From Elymus sibiricus (Eukaryota > Streptophyta > Magnoliopsida > Poales > Poaceae), in NCBI GenBank assembly GCA_039707655.1, contig CM077668.1, positions 399,059,630 to 399,123,629 of the forward strand: 64,000 nucleotides of DNA. Reading direction: 5' to 3'. The notes beneath the pieces were generated by a model. It saw only the letters and a list, made by a program, of their open reading frames with translations. It was not told the DNA's origin and searched no databases. Shown here in pieces: positions 33,702 through 44,426 of the stretch (its first letter is position 1; the number at the start of each line of letters is the position of its first letter). Position numbers and translations under genes: made by a program.

Positions 33702-34806
33702 TTCTTGATTGCTTGGTCAATGGATTGGGAATTCTCTGTTGTTGGCAACAAGGCGAGACAAGTACTATCTGCTGCAACATTGGGTTCGTTTGTTGGTTGT
33801 GTTTCTGGATTGCAATCGTCATGGGATCCTGATGAGCAACATTTTTTTCTGGTTTTCCACACAAGCTGAAACTAAAGGATGGTGGACTTTTGTAGCACTA
33901 ACATATTGCTGTGACTACTACGACGATCACACGCCCTGCCTGTTAACTGGTGGACAAATTCAGTGGCCATGCACATTTAGAATTGACAAGAATATGCCAT
34001 TGCTACCACCTGAAGGCCTATTATTGCACCAATGCACTGTTCCAACGAGCATCTACACAACCATGAACTACAGATATGGTGATGCTAATGTCCAAGAGAA
34101 GGAGGCCTATTATACTGAATACAATAGTACTTTGGTTACTATGTTGGATATAGATCAGATGCAATGGAAATTTTGTCGGATGCTCAGTCACACTCTTATC
34201 TTGGAGATTGAAACTTATTTTGCACTGGAGATGGTTATCAAAAATGATAAAATGGGCTCTGACTTTGTGCAATTGGAAATTGCCTGGACAATTCGTCTCA
34301 CATAAGTGAAATCTTGGTGTCTGGCTTGTCTTGGTGGTGACAATTTCCAGTGGACCATTGCTTGGTCTCTCGGTTCTCATTCTCATATACCACAATTTCG
34401 GGCTCGACTAGCATGTCACATGGTGCAACTTAATTTTTCATCCAACTACCAAGGCAGATGGTGCAGGTTTTTGATGCTACTTCCTGAAGCAACAACACTG
34501 AGTTCCAGGGAGAACAACATTGCTGTTATTATACATCGGTCACTGTTCCTACCATGGAATACTAGTGGCTGTGCAATTACCCAGGGACATATGCAAGATA
34601 TTCCTCTACCCATGCATCACATTAACAAGGAAGGAAGAACATTGAGCAAGGGAACAGCGGTACATACTCCACACTTGTGCCTACCTTGGGACCCTGGCGA
34701 TTCAAGACATGGAGTCGAAGAAGATACTGTGAAGAGTCGCGTGCGAGTCCCAGGGGATCATGGTGGTTTATCACGATGTCGGCTTGGGGGCAAAGCCGAA
34801 ATTTAT
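33702..34806 (+). other. 3' internal part of compact element, decayed coding-like DNA
   Basis: Coding-like segments continue in two frames: WSMDWEFSVVGNKARQVL with SSWDPDEQHFFLVF in the frame of the upstream ORF after a stop, and an open frame at 33709-34305. I find no match to retroelement or host domains. It may be the remainder of a captured gene. Confidence 0.45.
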
Positions 34807-34817
34807 GAGGGAGGGAT
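34807..34817 (+). promoter_or_regulatory. Polypurine tract of compact element
   Basis: GAGGGAGGGAT abuts the right LTR, confirming plus orientation. Confidence 0.8.
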
Positions 34818-35074
34818 TGTCAGCGAGCTGGGCCTCCAACCAGTGCCCAGCCCAGCCCAAAGCCACAAGGGACTACAAATACCAGGGAAGCATCTTCGCA
34901 CAGATTGGCTTGGACGGATGGGCTTCGGCCGGCTTGGCGAGGCGTGCGAGTTTCGTCTCCCTGTAGCTCGTCTTCCTCCTCTGTCTCCTTCCTTCCTCTT
35001 GTTCCTCCTCTTGTAATCCTTGATTTGTAGCCAGACCATGGTGATTGAGTGAATCTAGTAGCTGGATGTTAACA
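34818..35074 (+). repeat. Right LTR of compact element (257 bp)
   Basis: Same length and ends as the left LTR. Differences seen are at cccAgcccag, ttcGtctc and agCtgg. Confidence 0.95.
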
Positions 35075-35079
35075 GATCA

Positions 35080-36693
35080 TTCTTTAAATCGATTGACAAT
35101 TGCAAAGCAAACACTTTATCATCCATCACTAGGAAAAGGTAACGGCAGTGAGAACCATGGCAAGAAAACCATGGGCTAAGCATCACTTTTGAAAATGTAA
35201 AGAGTTTCAGTTCTTTCCATAGAAAGAAAGTCAAATATGGATATGATGGGAGGATCACTCAAAGTCAGACAAATAAGGTATAAGATCCATGCACCATTCA
35301 TAATGGGAACAAGATTTTGAATCTAGAAATGCAAACAATTACGGCGCACCAAGGCAAGAAGAGCAACTTGCAACCTTAACAACAAACTTGACCTGGAATA
35401 AATGAAAACGCATCCAAACACAGTAAAGTAGCATCAAGCTATACATAACCAAGCTTCAACCATACACAACATAAAAAACAAACAAATGTACAAAAAGAGT
35501 TAATACATAAAGTGGTCACAAAGAGTTATTTTTTGCATCGGAACCATCAACACTTTTGAAAAAGAGTTAATAACACCCACGCTACACAAACTTTGCGTGG
35601 TGACAACATATCGATACATAAACTTGCCAAAAATCATGAAGAACATTCACTTAACTTGTTGTAATGGTGCATTTTGGTACATTTGCCATTAAATTTGCTG
35701 ATGCCCAGTTTGTTGTTGCCAACTCTGCATAAGGGACACTCAAGCATGGCAGCATGCCCACTCTCTAGTGTGGGCCCTACTTTTCAATGAAGGCAAGAAA
35801 AAAAATCCACTGGAGCAACAATGTTTGTTTGCTCCAATATGTGCTGTGTTCTGGTTGCTAGAAAGATCAAGGAAAAGAAGAGAAAAGAGTGACGTGTTCT
35901 GCTTGCTAGAAAGATCAAGGAAAAGAAGAGAAAAGAGATATGCTGAGGGTGTAGCATGTCTAAGGGGCAAGAGCATGCATGAGAGGATAGCTTGGTTATG
36001 CCTTAGAGACGCGTGAGCCTCCAAGGGGGGTCATCAGCAGACACACGCACATATGCGTCAATATATCTATCGTTCATATATAGATTTTACATCGAGATTC
36101 AAGAGTTCATTCCAAAAGAGTGTTGAACCTCCACTTCGACAAACTCTACATATTGCTTCGAATCCACTCAAACCTAAACAGGATTGATATATTTTCATCA
36201 TATCTTTAGATTGCCAAGTCCCACAAAGAAATAGAGTTGGGGGAGTTCGCTTGCGCCAAGCTCTGAAGATCATGGGTTGTCCTAGGGCACTTCCTCCCCC
36301 TCTAGGTAGTTCATACTTAAAATATCAGTTGCTCCTGCGGGATAACATCTGTGGCCCCGTCGTGTTACCGGGGGCCACTGGGTCGATTTCCCCTGAAGTG
36401 ATCTTGACCTCGTCTTTTGTCGCCATCTTTCTACCATCCATCATCCCTTGGCCCTAGTCCTCCCTTGCCAATGCATTTTTCTCTCTATTTTAGCGGGTAC
36501 CTGCATACACAGGCTCCACCATGTTAGTAGCATTAGAGTGCACACGTCAGTGCCACGCTTGCTAAGCGTTGAGTTGACACCTAACATGTCTGCATCCTCC
36601 TCTCATGCATTAGCCATAACATTAAGCATTGGCGGGATGATGTCAGAGCTCCTTGGACCCTCCATGGCAATACCATCCCCCTACGCAGCCCTG
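35080..36693. other. Intergenic; no gene recognised
   Basis: Open frames are short and have no domains. The stretch contains a 48-bp tandem duplication (35846-35941). The sequence 36260-36690 is moderately GC-rich but non-coding by inspection. Confidence 0.5.
35846..35941 (+). repeat. 48-bp tandem duplication
   Basis: GTGTTCTG starts the units at 35846 and 35894. Both carry gctagaaagatcaaggaaa and gaagagaaaagag with one early difference. Confidence 0.9.
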
Positions 36694-38090
36694 TGATACG
36701 TCCCAAATGTATCTGCTTCCCCAAACACTTTTGCTCTTGTTTTGGACTCTAATTTGCATGATTTGAATGGAACTAACCCGGACTGATGCTGTTTTCAGCA
36801 GAATTGCCGTGGTGTTATTTTTATGCAGAAATAAAAGTTCTCGGATTGACCTGAAAATTTACGGAGAATTATTTTAGAATATATAAAAATACTAGCGAAG
36901 AGATCTACTGGAGGGGAGCCACCCAGGGGCCACAAGCCCAGGGGGCACGCCCCCCAGGAATGTGGGCCCCTGGAAACTCCGATAACCCTAATTCCAACTA
37001 CATATATACCTATTCGTGAAAAAAAACCAAAAAGAAAGAATAATCGCGTTTTACGATACGGAGCCGCCGCCACCTCCTGTTCTTCATCGAGAGGGCTGAT
37101 CTGGAGTCCGTTCGGGGCTCCGGAGAGGGGGATTCGACGCCGTCGTCATCATCAACCATCCTCCATCACCAATTTCATGATGCTCACCACCGGGCGTGAG
37201 TAATTTCTTCGTAGGCTTACTGGACGGTGATGGGTTGGATGAGATTTATCATGTAATAGAGTCAATTTTGTTAGGCCTTGATCCCTAATATCCACTATGT
37301 TCTGGGATTGATGTTGCTATGACTTTGCTATGCTTAATGCTTGTCACTAGGGCCCGAGTGCCATGATTTCAGATCTGAACCCTATATGTTTTCATGAATA
37401 TATTTGTGTTCTTGATTCTATCTTGCAAGTTGTATGCACCTATTATGTGTTATGATCCGCATACCCCAAGGTGACAATAATTGGGATTCTTTCCGGTGAT
37501 TACCGTAGTTTGAGGAGTTCATGTATTCACTAAGTGCTAATGCTTTGTTCCGGTTCTCTATTAAAAGGAGGCCTTAATATCCCTTAGATTTCCTTATGGA
37601 CCCCGCTGCCACGGGAGGGTAGGACAAAATATGTCATGTAAGTTCTTATTATAAGCACGTATGACTATATACGGAATACTTGCCTACATTACATTGACGA
37701 ATTGGAGCTATTGTGTATCGCTCTAGGTTGTGACTGTTATATGATGAATGTCATCCAACACAATTATCCATCACCGATCCAATGCCTACGCTTTTCTCAT
37801 ATTGATCTTTGTCAAGTTACTATTGCTGCTGCTGTTACAATCAGTACAAAACTGCTACTGTTACCGTCTTTGTTACTATTGCTTCTGTTACTGCTGCTAT
37901 CAAAACTATCCTATTACTGTGCTACTAAATACTTTGTTGCAGATATTTTGTTCTCCAGGTGTGGTTGAATTGACAACTCAACTGCTAATACTCACAAATA
38001 TTCTTTGGCTCCCCTTGTGTCAAATCAATAAATTTGGGTGAAATACTACCCTCGAAGACTGTCGCGATCCCCTATACTTGTAGGTTATCA
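36694..38090 (+). repeat. Athila-L 5' LTR (1397 bp)
   Basis: Runs from TGATACGTCCC to TAGGTTATCA, with TGATA/TATCA short inverted ends. It is homologous along its whole length to the minus-strand LTR 55959-57378, including phrases around the poly-triplet tract and the ccgctgccacgggagggta segment. Confidence 0.92.
37805..37935 (+). repeat. Degenerate triplet tract in Athila LTR
   Basis: A run of triplets of the kind NTN with Y at the ends (tgctgctgttac, tactgttaccg, actgctgctatc) translates as Leu/Ser runs but is not coding. The same tract, inverted, occurs at 56120-56235. Confidence 0.75.
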
Positions 38091-38101
38091 AGACCTTTTT
38101 C

Positions 38102-38119
38102 TGGCGCCGTTTCCGGGGA
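38102..38119 (+). promoter_or_regulatory. Athila-L PBS (tRNA-Asp type)
   Basis: TGGCGCCGTTTCCGGGGA lies 11 bases after the LTR. It matches the TGGCGCCGTTGCCGGGGA PBS common in plant gypsy elements with one mismatch. Confidence 0.85.
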
Positions 38120-38159
38120 GCATAGCTCTATTTGTTGAGTCACTTGGGATTTATATCTA

Positions 38160-40165
38160 TTGATCACTATGAAGAATCTGAAAGACGCTAAGACCAAAAT
38201 CGTACCCTCCAAGGCGAGGGGAGGTATGGAACTGCCATCACACTCTGCACTTGATTCACCTTCTGTTTTGAGTAGGCTTGTGACACCACCACCTGTTATT
38301 TATTCTGATATGTCACAAGTAATTGATGATACTACTTCGGCTATAAATGAAACTTGTGATGATGCTAGTACTATGCTTGATAATACTGTGCCACTAGGTG
38401 AATTTCTTGATGAACAAATTGCTAAAGCTAAAGAAACTGAAAATGTTGAAACTGATGAAAATTATGATTCACCTATTATGCCTAGCCCTCCTACTAGAAT
38501 TGAAATGCCTAAGATACCTGATGGTTATGTTTTAGATGGGGAAATAGCTAGAGAATTTCTTGCTTGTAATGATAGAGATGATGTTAGAAAATTACTGGCT
38601 AAGCTTAAAGAAAAGTCTATGATGGAAAGAATGAAATATGATCCTAAGTTTGCTACCTCTCCTATCTTTGTTACCGATAAGGATTATGAATTCTCTGTCG
38701 ATCCTGAGTTAATTACTTTGGTTGAATCTAATCCTTTTTCATGGTTATGAAAATGAAACTGTTGTGGCTCACCTTACCAAATTAAATGATATAGCCACCC
38801 TATTTGCTTGTGAGGAAAAAATTCGCTACTATTACATCCTTAAGTTGTTTCCTTCCTCATTAATGGGTGATGCTAAGAAATGGTTTAATACTCTTGGTCC
38901 TGGTTGTGTGCGTAGTCCCCAGGATATGATATATTACTTTTCTGAAAAATATTTTCCTGCTCATAAGAAACAAGCTCCCTTACAGGAAATATTTAACTTT
39001 ATGAAAATTGAAGAAGAGAATCTCCCTCAAGCTTGGGGGAGGCTTCTCCAATTACTTAATGCTTTGCCTGATCATCCTCTTAAGAAGAATGAAATACTTG
39101 ATATCTTCTATAATGGACTAACCGATGCTTCTAGGGACTACCTAGATAGTTGTGTTGGTTCTGTTTTCAGGGAACGAACTATTGGACAGGCTGAAGAACT
39201 ATTGAATAATATGTTGAGAAATGCTGATGATTGGACACTTCCTGAACCACCACCTAAGCCAACTCCGAAGAAGAGAGGTATTCTATTCCTCAGTCCAGAA
39301 GATATGCAAGAAGCTAAGAAGTCTATGAAAGAAAAGGGTATTAAAGCTGAAGATGTTAAGAATTTACCGCCTATTGAAAAAATACATGGGCTCGACACCC
39401 CGACACAGGTAGTAGAGGTAAATTCTCTTATCAGATTTGATGAAGGTGATATTCCTTATAATAAATCTGCTAGCCAATGCTTGTATGAATTTGATAATTA
39501 CATCATTAAGCAGGACCACTTTAATATGTATGTTAGCAATCAATTGAAACAAAATGCCTTCATGATAGATCGTCTGAGTGATTTGATGTTTAGAACTGCT
39601 AATGATGTTAAGGGCTTAAGTAGACATGCTTCTATGGTTCATACTCAGTTAGAACAAATTGCTAAGTCCCAAAATGATTTGCCTGATGAGATGAATAATA
39701 AAATGAATGACCGTGTTGTTAGAGTTGTTACTAGAGGAGGTAGAATGACTCAGGATCCTCTATATCCTGAAGGCCATCCTAAAAGAATTGAGCAAGATTC
39801 TCAAAGAATTAATATTGATGCACCTAGTTCATCTAAGAAGAAAAGGAAAAAGAAAAATGATAAAACTTTGCCTGTTTGTAGTGAACCTGTGATAGAAAAA
39901 CCTTCTGAGAATCATAATGATGTTTCTATTTTTGATGCTGAGACACAATCTGGTAATGAACATCCACTTAATGATAATGATAATGATAATGATGTTCACG
40001 ATGATGCTCAACCAGATAATGATGTAGAAATAGAACCTGCTGTTGAACTTGATAACCCACCTCCTAAGAATAAAAGATATGATAAAAGTGATTTCATTGC
40101 TAGAAAACATGGAAAAGAAAGAGAACCATGGGTTCAAAAACCCATGCCTTTTCCTACTGAAAGAT
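38160..40165 (+). pseudogene. Athila-L gag (frameshifted, C-terminally cut)
   Basis: The N-terminal part (38160-38738) is acidic with LGEFLDEQIAKAKE. The capsid core follows in another frame from about 38725: FHGYENETVVAHLTKLND, LGPGCVRSPQDMIYYF and LPQAWGRLLQLLNALPDHPL are typical retrotransposon-gag motifs. The shift is one extra T in the run at 38730-38734. The C-terminal part carries KKKRKKKNDK and an acidic repeat-like stretch of Asn/Asp. The open frame runs on to 40224 in foreign sequence. Gag would form the particle shell. Compared with the minus-strand copy it lacks the protease. Confidence 0.87.
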
Positions 40166-40939
40166 CGTGGATGTCGCCTAGAGGGGGGGGAGTGAATAGG
40201 CGATTTAAAATAACTACGGTTTAGGCTTGAACAAATGCGGAATAAAACTAGCATTTAATTTGTCAAGCACAAAACCTAAAGCAACTAGGCTCACCTAAGT
40301 GCACCAACAACTTATGCTAAGCAAAATAAACAACTAAGTGATAGCAAGATATATAACATGAAACACTATGGCTATCACAAAGTAAAGTGCATAAGTAAAG
40401 GGCTGGGGTAAGAGATAACCGAGGCACGCGGAAACGACGATGTATCCCGAAGTTCACACCCTTGCGGATGCTAATCTCCGTTTGGAGAGGTGTGGAGGCA
40501 CAATGCTCCCCAAGAAGCCACTAGGGCCACCGTAATCTCCTCATGCTCTCGCACAATGCAAGATGCCGTGATTCCACTAAGGAACCCTTGAGGGCGGTCA
40601 CCGAACCCGTACAAATGGCAACCCTTGGGGGCGGTCACCGAACCCGTACACTTTGGTAACCCTTGGGGGCGGTCATCGGTACCCGTCAAATTGCTCGGGG
40701 CAATCTCCACAACCTAATTGGAGACCCCAACGCTTGCCCGAAGCTTTACACCACAATGATTGAGATCCGACAACACCAACCGTCTAGGGCACCAAAGCAC
40801 CCAAGAGGAACAAGCTCTAGGGTGCCCAAGTCCTTCTCTCCCAAATCCCACCACAACAACTAATGCTATGGAGGAAAATGAGAGGAAGAATGAAGAAGAG
40901 AACACGAAGAACTCCAAGATCTAGATCCAAGGGTTTCGG
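40166..40939. repeat. Unclassified repeat between Athila-L gag and the minus gypsy LTR
   Basis: It begins near TGGATGTCGCCTAGAGG (40169) and contains CTAGAGGGGGGGGGAGTG, a kind of sequence I associate with LTR-like repeats in Triticeae but cannot name. No coding potential. It includes the triple repeat 40583-40695. It may be an LTR fragment or solo LTR; ends are uncertain. Confidence 0.45.
40583..40695 (+). repeat. Three-copy 37-38-bp tandem repeat
   Basis: AACCCTTGRGGGCGGTCA starts at 40583, 40620 and 40658. Each copy continues with an ACCCGTACA-like end, the third diverged. Confidence 0.9.
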
Positions 40940-41403
40940 TGTAGAAACCGGCAGACCTCGGGGTAGGGGGTCCTGAGCTGTGGATCTAGGACAGATGGTA
41001 ACAGGAACAGGGAGACGATGTTTACCCAGGTTCAGGCCCTCTTGATGGAGGTAAAACCCTACATCCTGCTCTTGTTTATATTGATGGAGAAGTATCAAGT
41101 ACATAGTTGATCTACCTCGAGATCGTATGATCTAGTCCTATGGCTAGGTGAATGAGATTGTGTTGAGGTCCCCCCTAGGGCTAAACCCTTCGGCTTATAT
41201 ACACGCCGGGTAGGGTACCTAGGGTTACAAGGTAGGCATCCAGGAGAGGAGGCGGCAGGAGGAGTCTTGGAGTACACCCCAAGTCTTCGGTAGACGCAAT
41301 CTTGTTCTTCCGGAGTCCATCTTGATAATAGTGAGGGCCCACCGGCCCAGCCCGAGGAATATGGGATGACTCGATTGGTACCCCCTAGTCCAGGACACCG
41401 TCA
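40940..41403 (-). repeat. 3' LTR of minus-strand Tat-type element (464 bp)
   Basis: On the minus strand it reads TGACGGTGTCCTGGACTAGG through to GCCGGTTTCTACA. It contains phrases (taaaaccctacatcctgctc, gtttacccaggttc) shared in kind with the LTR at 52311, so the two are related but distinct. Confidence 0.82.
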
Positions 41404-41416
41404 GTAGCCCCGAACT
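41404..41416 (-). promoter_or_regulatory. Polypurine tract of minus Tat-type element
   Basis: On the minus strand AGTTCGGGGCTAC abuts the LTR start TGACGG. This supports the element's body lying to the right. Confidence 0.55.
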
Positions 41417-41876
41417 GGTCTTCTACGCCGAGGACGATCTCTTCAACAGTGGTAGCTTTGGATCCGAAGTCCTTGGCTTGACAGACAAGTTCCCCTTCGA
41501 AATTCTGGATCTCTTAGCCACCCTTTCAAGGAGTGGCGTCTTGTAGACGAGATTCAGCCGGGTCCTCTCCCCGTCGGGGGTCATGAGTTAACTTAGCCTC
41601 GAAGGCTAGCCACCCAAGTGTGAATAGTACCTCCTTGCCTGACAGCTTTATCGAAGCGGCGCTACCCACGATGGGTCAGGCAGTTACTGCTTATCTCAAA
41701 TCGTGGTTCGAGGCTACCTTTCTACTGGCACGTCCCGTCAAGGTGGGGATCGTGCCCGTATTTTCGGGGATATCATGAAGATTTTGTTTCCCCCTATGCG
41801 CTTAACGACATCTTCGGAGGAGGAGAGTGGCGTTTTTATCGGCGCAGCAAGGGGAACTCTTGGCCTTTCAGCAGCC

Positions 41877-41884
41877 TATAAGAG
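41877..41884 (+). promoter_or_regulatory. TATA-like box of antisense gene
   Basis: TATAAGAG lies 126 bp before the ATG at 42010 on the strand opposite the host element. Confidence 0.5.
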
Positions 41885-42009
41885 CAAAAAGTTAACAGAG
41901 CCTTTAGCTACGCTCCCATTTCCCCTGCCTTCTGCCTCCTCGAGCTCCAGCACCCAGATCCAATCTCGCCTCTCCCCACCTTTGCACACCCGAACTCTCT
42001 CACCCAGCC

Positions 42010-42670
42010 ATGGCCGACACCCTCAAAGGGCACTGGGGGGGCTCCATCATGGCGGAGGGCATGCTCTAGGAGCTGCGGGGTGCGGGGTACATCCCCGCCA
42101 ACATCACCGCCCATGCTCGCGACGCCGACCAGCAGGCACCCGCTCCCAACCAAGGGGAGCAGGTAGTCTTCATCCCTCACCTCATCCGAGGCTTGGGGTT
42201 CCCGCTGCACCCGTTCGTGCGCGGGGTGATGTTCTACTATGGCCTCGACTTCCACCACATGGCCCCGAATTCCATCCTCCACCTCGCCTCCTTCATCACG
42301 GTGTGCGAGGCCTTCCTCCGCATCGAGCCGCACTTCGGCCTATGGCTGAAGACCTTCGGTGTTAAGCCGAAGTCCAGCAGCTCCAAGCTAGCGGAGTGTG
42401 GGGGCGCCATGGTCAGCAAGAACTAGGGGGGCGCCTGGTTCGACGGCACCTTCATCAAGACGGTCAAGGAATGGCAGCGGGAGTGGTTCTACATCACAGA
42501 GCCGCTCGCCACTGGCCAGACCAAGGTCCCAGCCTTCTCGGCTGGGCCTCCAAAGAAGCTCAAGTCCTGGAAGGAGAAGGGCGTCCTCTGGGGAAACCCC
42601 GAGGAGGTGGAGATGCTGATCAAGAGGATCCAATGGTGGTCCCTCAAGAAGAAACTCCACCTGCCCGACG
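42010..42670 (+). pseudogene. Antisense Transposase_28-type gene, 5' part (two in-frame TAGs, then copia B insertion)
   Basis: The frame starts MADTLKGHWGG and continues through TAG at 42067-42069 and 42424-42426. Recognisable blocks are FPLHPFVRGVMFYYGLDFHH, NSILHLASFITVCEAFL and the KSSSSKLAECGGA stretch, which match the plant family annotated as 'putative gypsy type transposon' in order and spacing. Biochemical role unknown. At 42670 the codon series is broken by copia B after HLPD and resumes in frame at 51297. The gene is on the opposite strand from its host retroelement. Confidence 0.72.
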
Positions 42671-44413
42671 TGTTGGAAATATGCCCTAGAGGCAATTAAT
42701 AAAGTGTTTATTATCATATTTCTCCGTTCATGATAATGGTTTATTATTCATGCTAGAATTGTATTGACCGGAAACTTAATACATGTGTGGATAATAGACA
42801 AATACTGAGTCCCTAGTAAGCCTCTACTAGACTAGCTCGTTGATCAAAATATGGTCAAGATTTCTTGACCATGGACATGAGTTGTCATTTGATAAACGGG
42901 ATCACATCATTAGGAGAATGATGTGATGGACTTGACCCAACCGTTAGCGTAGCAAATGATCGTTCAGTTTATTGCTATTGCTTTCACTATGTCAAATACA
43001 CGTTCCTCTGACCATGAGATCATGTAACTCCCGGATACCGTAGGAATACTTTGGGTGTATCAAACGTCACAACGTAACTGGGTGATTATAAAGGTGCACT
43101 ACAGGTATCTCCGAAAGTGTTTGTTGAGTTGGCATGGATCGAGATTGGGATTTGTCACTCCGACTATCGAAGAGGTATCTCTGGGCCCTCTCGGTAATAC
43201 AGCATCACAGAAGCCTTGCAAGCACCGTGACTAAAGAGTTAGTTGCAAGATGATGTATTACGGAATGAGTAAAGAGACTTGCCGGTAACGAGATTGAACT
43301 AGGTATTAGATACCGACGATCGAATCTCGGGCAAGTAACATACCGCCGGACAAAAGGGAACAACGTATGTTGTCATATGAGGTTCACCGATAAAGATCTT
43401 CGTGGAATATGTAGGAACCAATATGAGCATCCAGGTTCCGCTGTTGGTTATTGACTGGAGAGTCGTCTCGGTCATGTCTACATCATTCCCGAATCCGTAG
43501 GGTCCGCACACTTAAGGTTCGATGACGATTTAGTATTATATGAGTTATGTGATTGGTGGCCGAAGTTTGTTCGGAGTCCCGGATGAGATCACGGACATGA
43601 CGAGGAGTCTCGAAATGGTCGAGAGGTAAATATTCATATATTGGAAGGCTATATTCGGACGTCGGAAAGGTTCCGAGTGATTCGGGTATTTTTCGGAGTA
43701 CCGGGGAGTTACGGGAATTCACCGGGAGAAGTAATGGGCCTTTTTGGGCCATACGGGAAAAGGAGAGGCAGGCCACGTGAGGAGGCGCGCGGCCCCCCTT
43801 GCCCAAACCGAATTGGACTAGGGGAGGGGGCGCAGCCCCCTCTTTCCTTTCCCTCTCCCTTCCCCCTTTCCTACTCCGTATGGGAGGTGGAATCCTACTA
43901 GGACTAAGGAGTCCTAGTAGGACTCCCCACTTTGGTGCGCCCCTAGGGCCAGCCTCCTCCTCCCTCCCTCCTTTATATACGGAGGGGGGGGCGCCCCTTG
44001 GAGACATAACAATTGTTCCAAGCCGTGTGCGGCGTCCCCCTCCACCGTTTACACCCTCGGTCATATTTTCGGAGAGCTTAGGCGAAGCCCTGCCGGAATC
44101 ACTTCACCGTCACCGTCGCCATGCCGTCGTGCTGACGGAACTCATCTACTACCTCGACGTCTTGCTGGATCAAGAAGGCGAGGAACGTTACCGAGCTGCA
44201 CGTGTGTAGAACTCGGAGGTGCCGTACGTTCGGTACTCGATCGGTGGAGCTCGAAGGATTGTTCGACTACATCAACCGCGTTGTGAGACGCTTCTGCTAA
44301 CGGTCTACAAGGGTACGTAGACACACTCTCCCTTCTCGTAGCGATGCATCTCCATGGATAGATCTTGCATGAGCGTAGGATTTTTTTTGAAATTCATGCT
44401 CCGTTCCCCAACA
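42671..44413 (+). repeat. copia B 5' LTR
   Basis: TGTTGGAAATATG to TTCCCCAACA. The TATA-like tttatatac at 43972-43980 is followed by a G-rich run and the leader. The stretch near 43890-43925 contains the inverted repeat TCCTACTAGGACT and AGTCCTAGTAGGA. Confidence 0.95.
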
Positions 44414-44414
44414 G

Positions 44415-44426
44415 TGGCATCCGAGC
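44415..44426 (+). promoter_or_regulatory. copia B PBS
   Basis: TGGCATCCGAGC, one base after the LTR. It is the iMet type TGGTATCAGAGC with three mismatches. Confidence 0.7.

Larger units (their letters stand above)
31656..35074 (+). mobile_element. Compact non-autonomous LTR retrotransposon with RRM-like ORF
   Basis: The element is complete, 3,419 bp: 257-bp LTRs (TGTCAGCG...GTTAACA), an iMet-like PBS, a purine tract and the perfect duplication GATCA (31651-31655 and 35075-35079). By eye the LTRs differ at about three positions, so insertion is recent. The 2.9-kb internal region has no protease, RT, RNase H or integrase motif. Instead it holds a long reading frame beginning with an RRM-like segment. 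It landed 570 bp downstream of the dioxygenase stop codon. Family unknown to me. Confidence 0.92.
36694..40165 (+). mobile_element. Athila-type Ty3/gypsy element 'Athila-L': 5' LTR and gag, cut at 40165
   Basis: It opens with an LTR (36694-38090), a tRNA-Asp-type PBS and a gag of the same family as the minus-strand element at 61322-64000. At about 40165 the gag reading changes abruptly within the Pro-rich segment after PMPFP into an unrelated repeat, whereas the right-hand copy continues PKPSKKKDEEEF. The remainder, if present, is beyond the window or deleted. Lineage assignment rests on gag similarity and the PBS. Confidence 0.85.

Noticed and set aside
43483..44064. 193-codon minus-strand open frames in copia B LTRs (also 50358-50942)
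   Set aside because: They lie in LTR U3/R on the opposite strand, are repeated only because the LTRs are, and have no domain.
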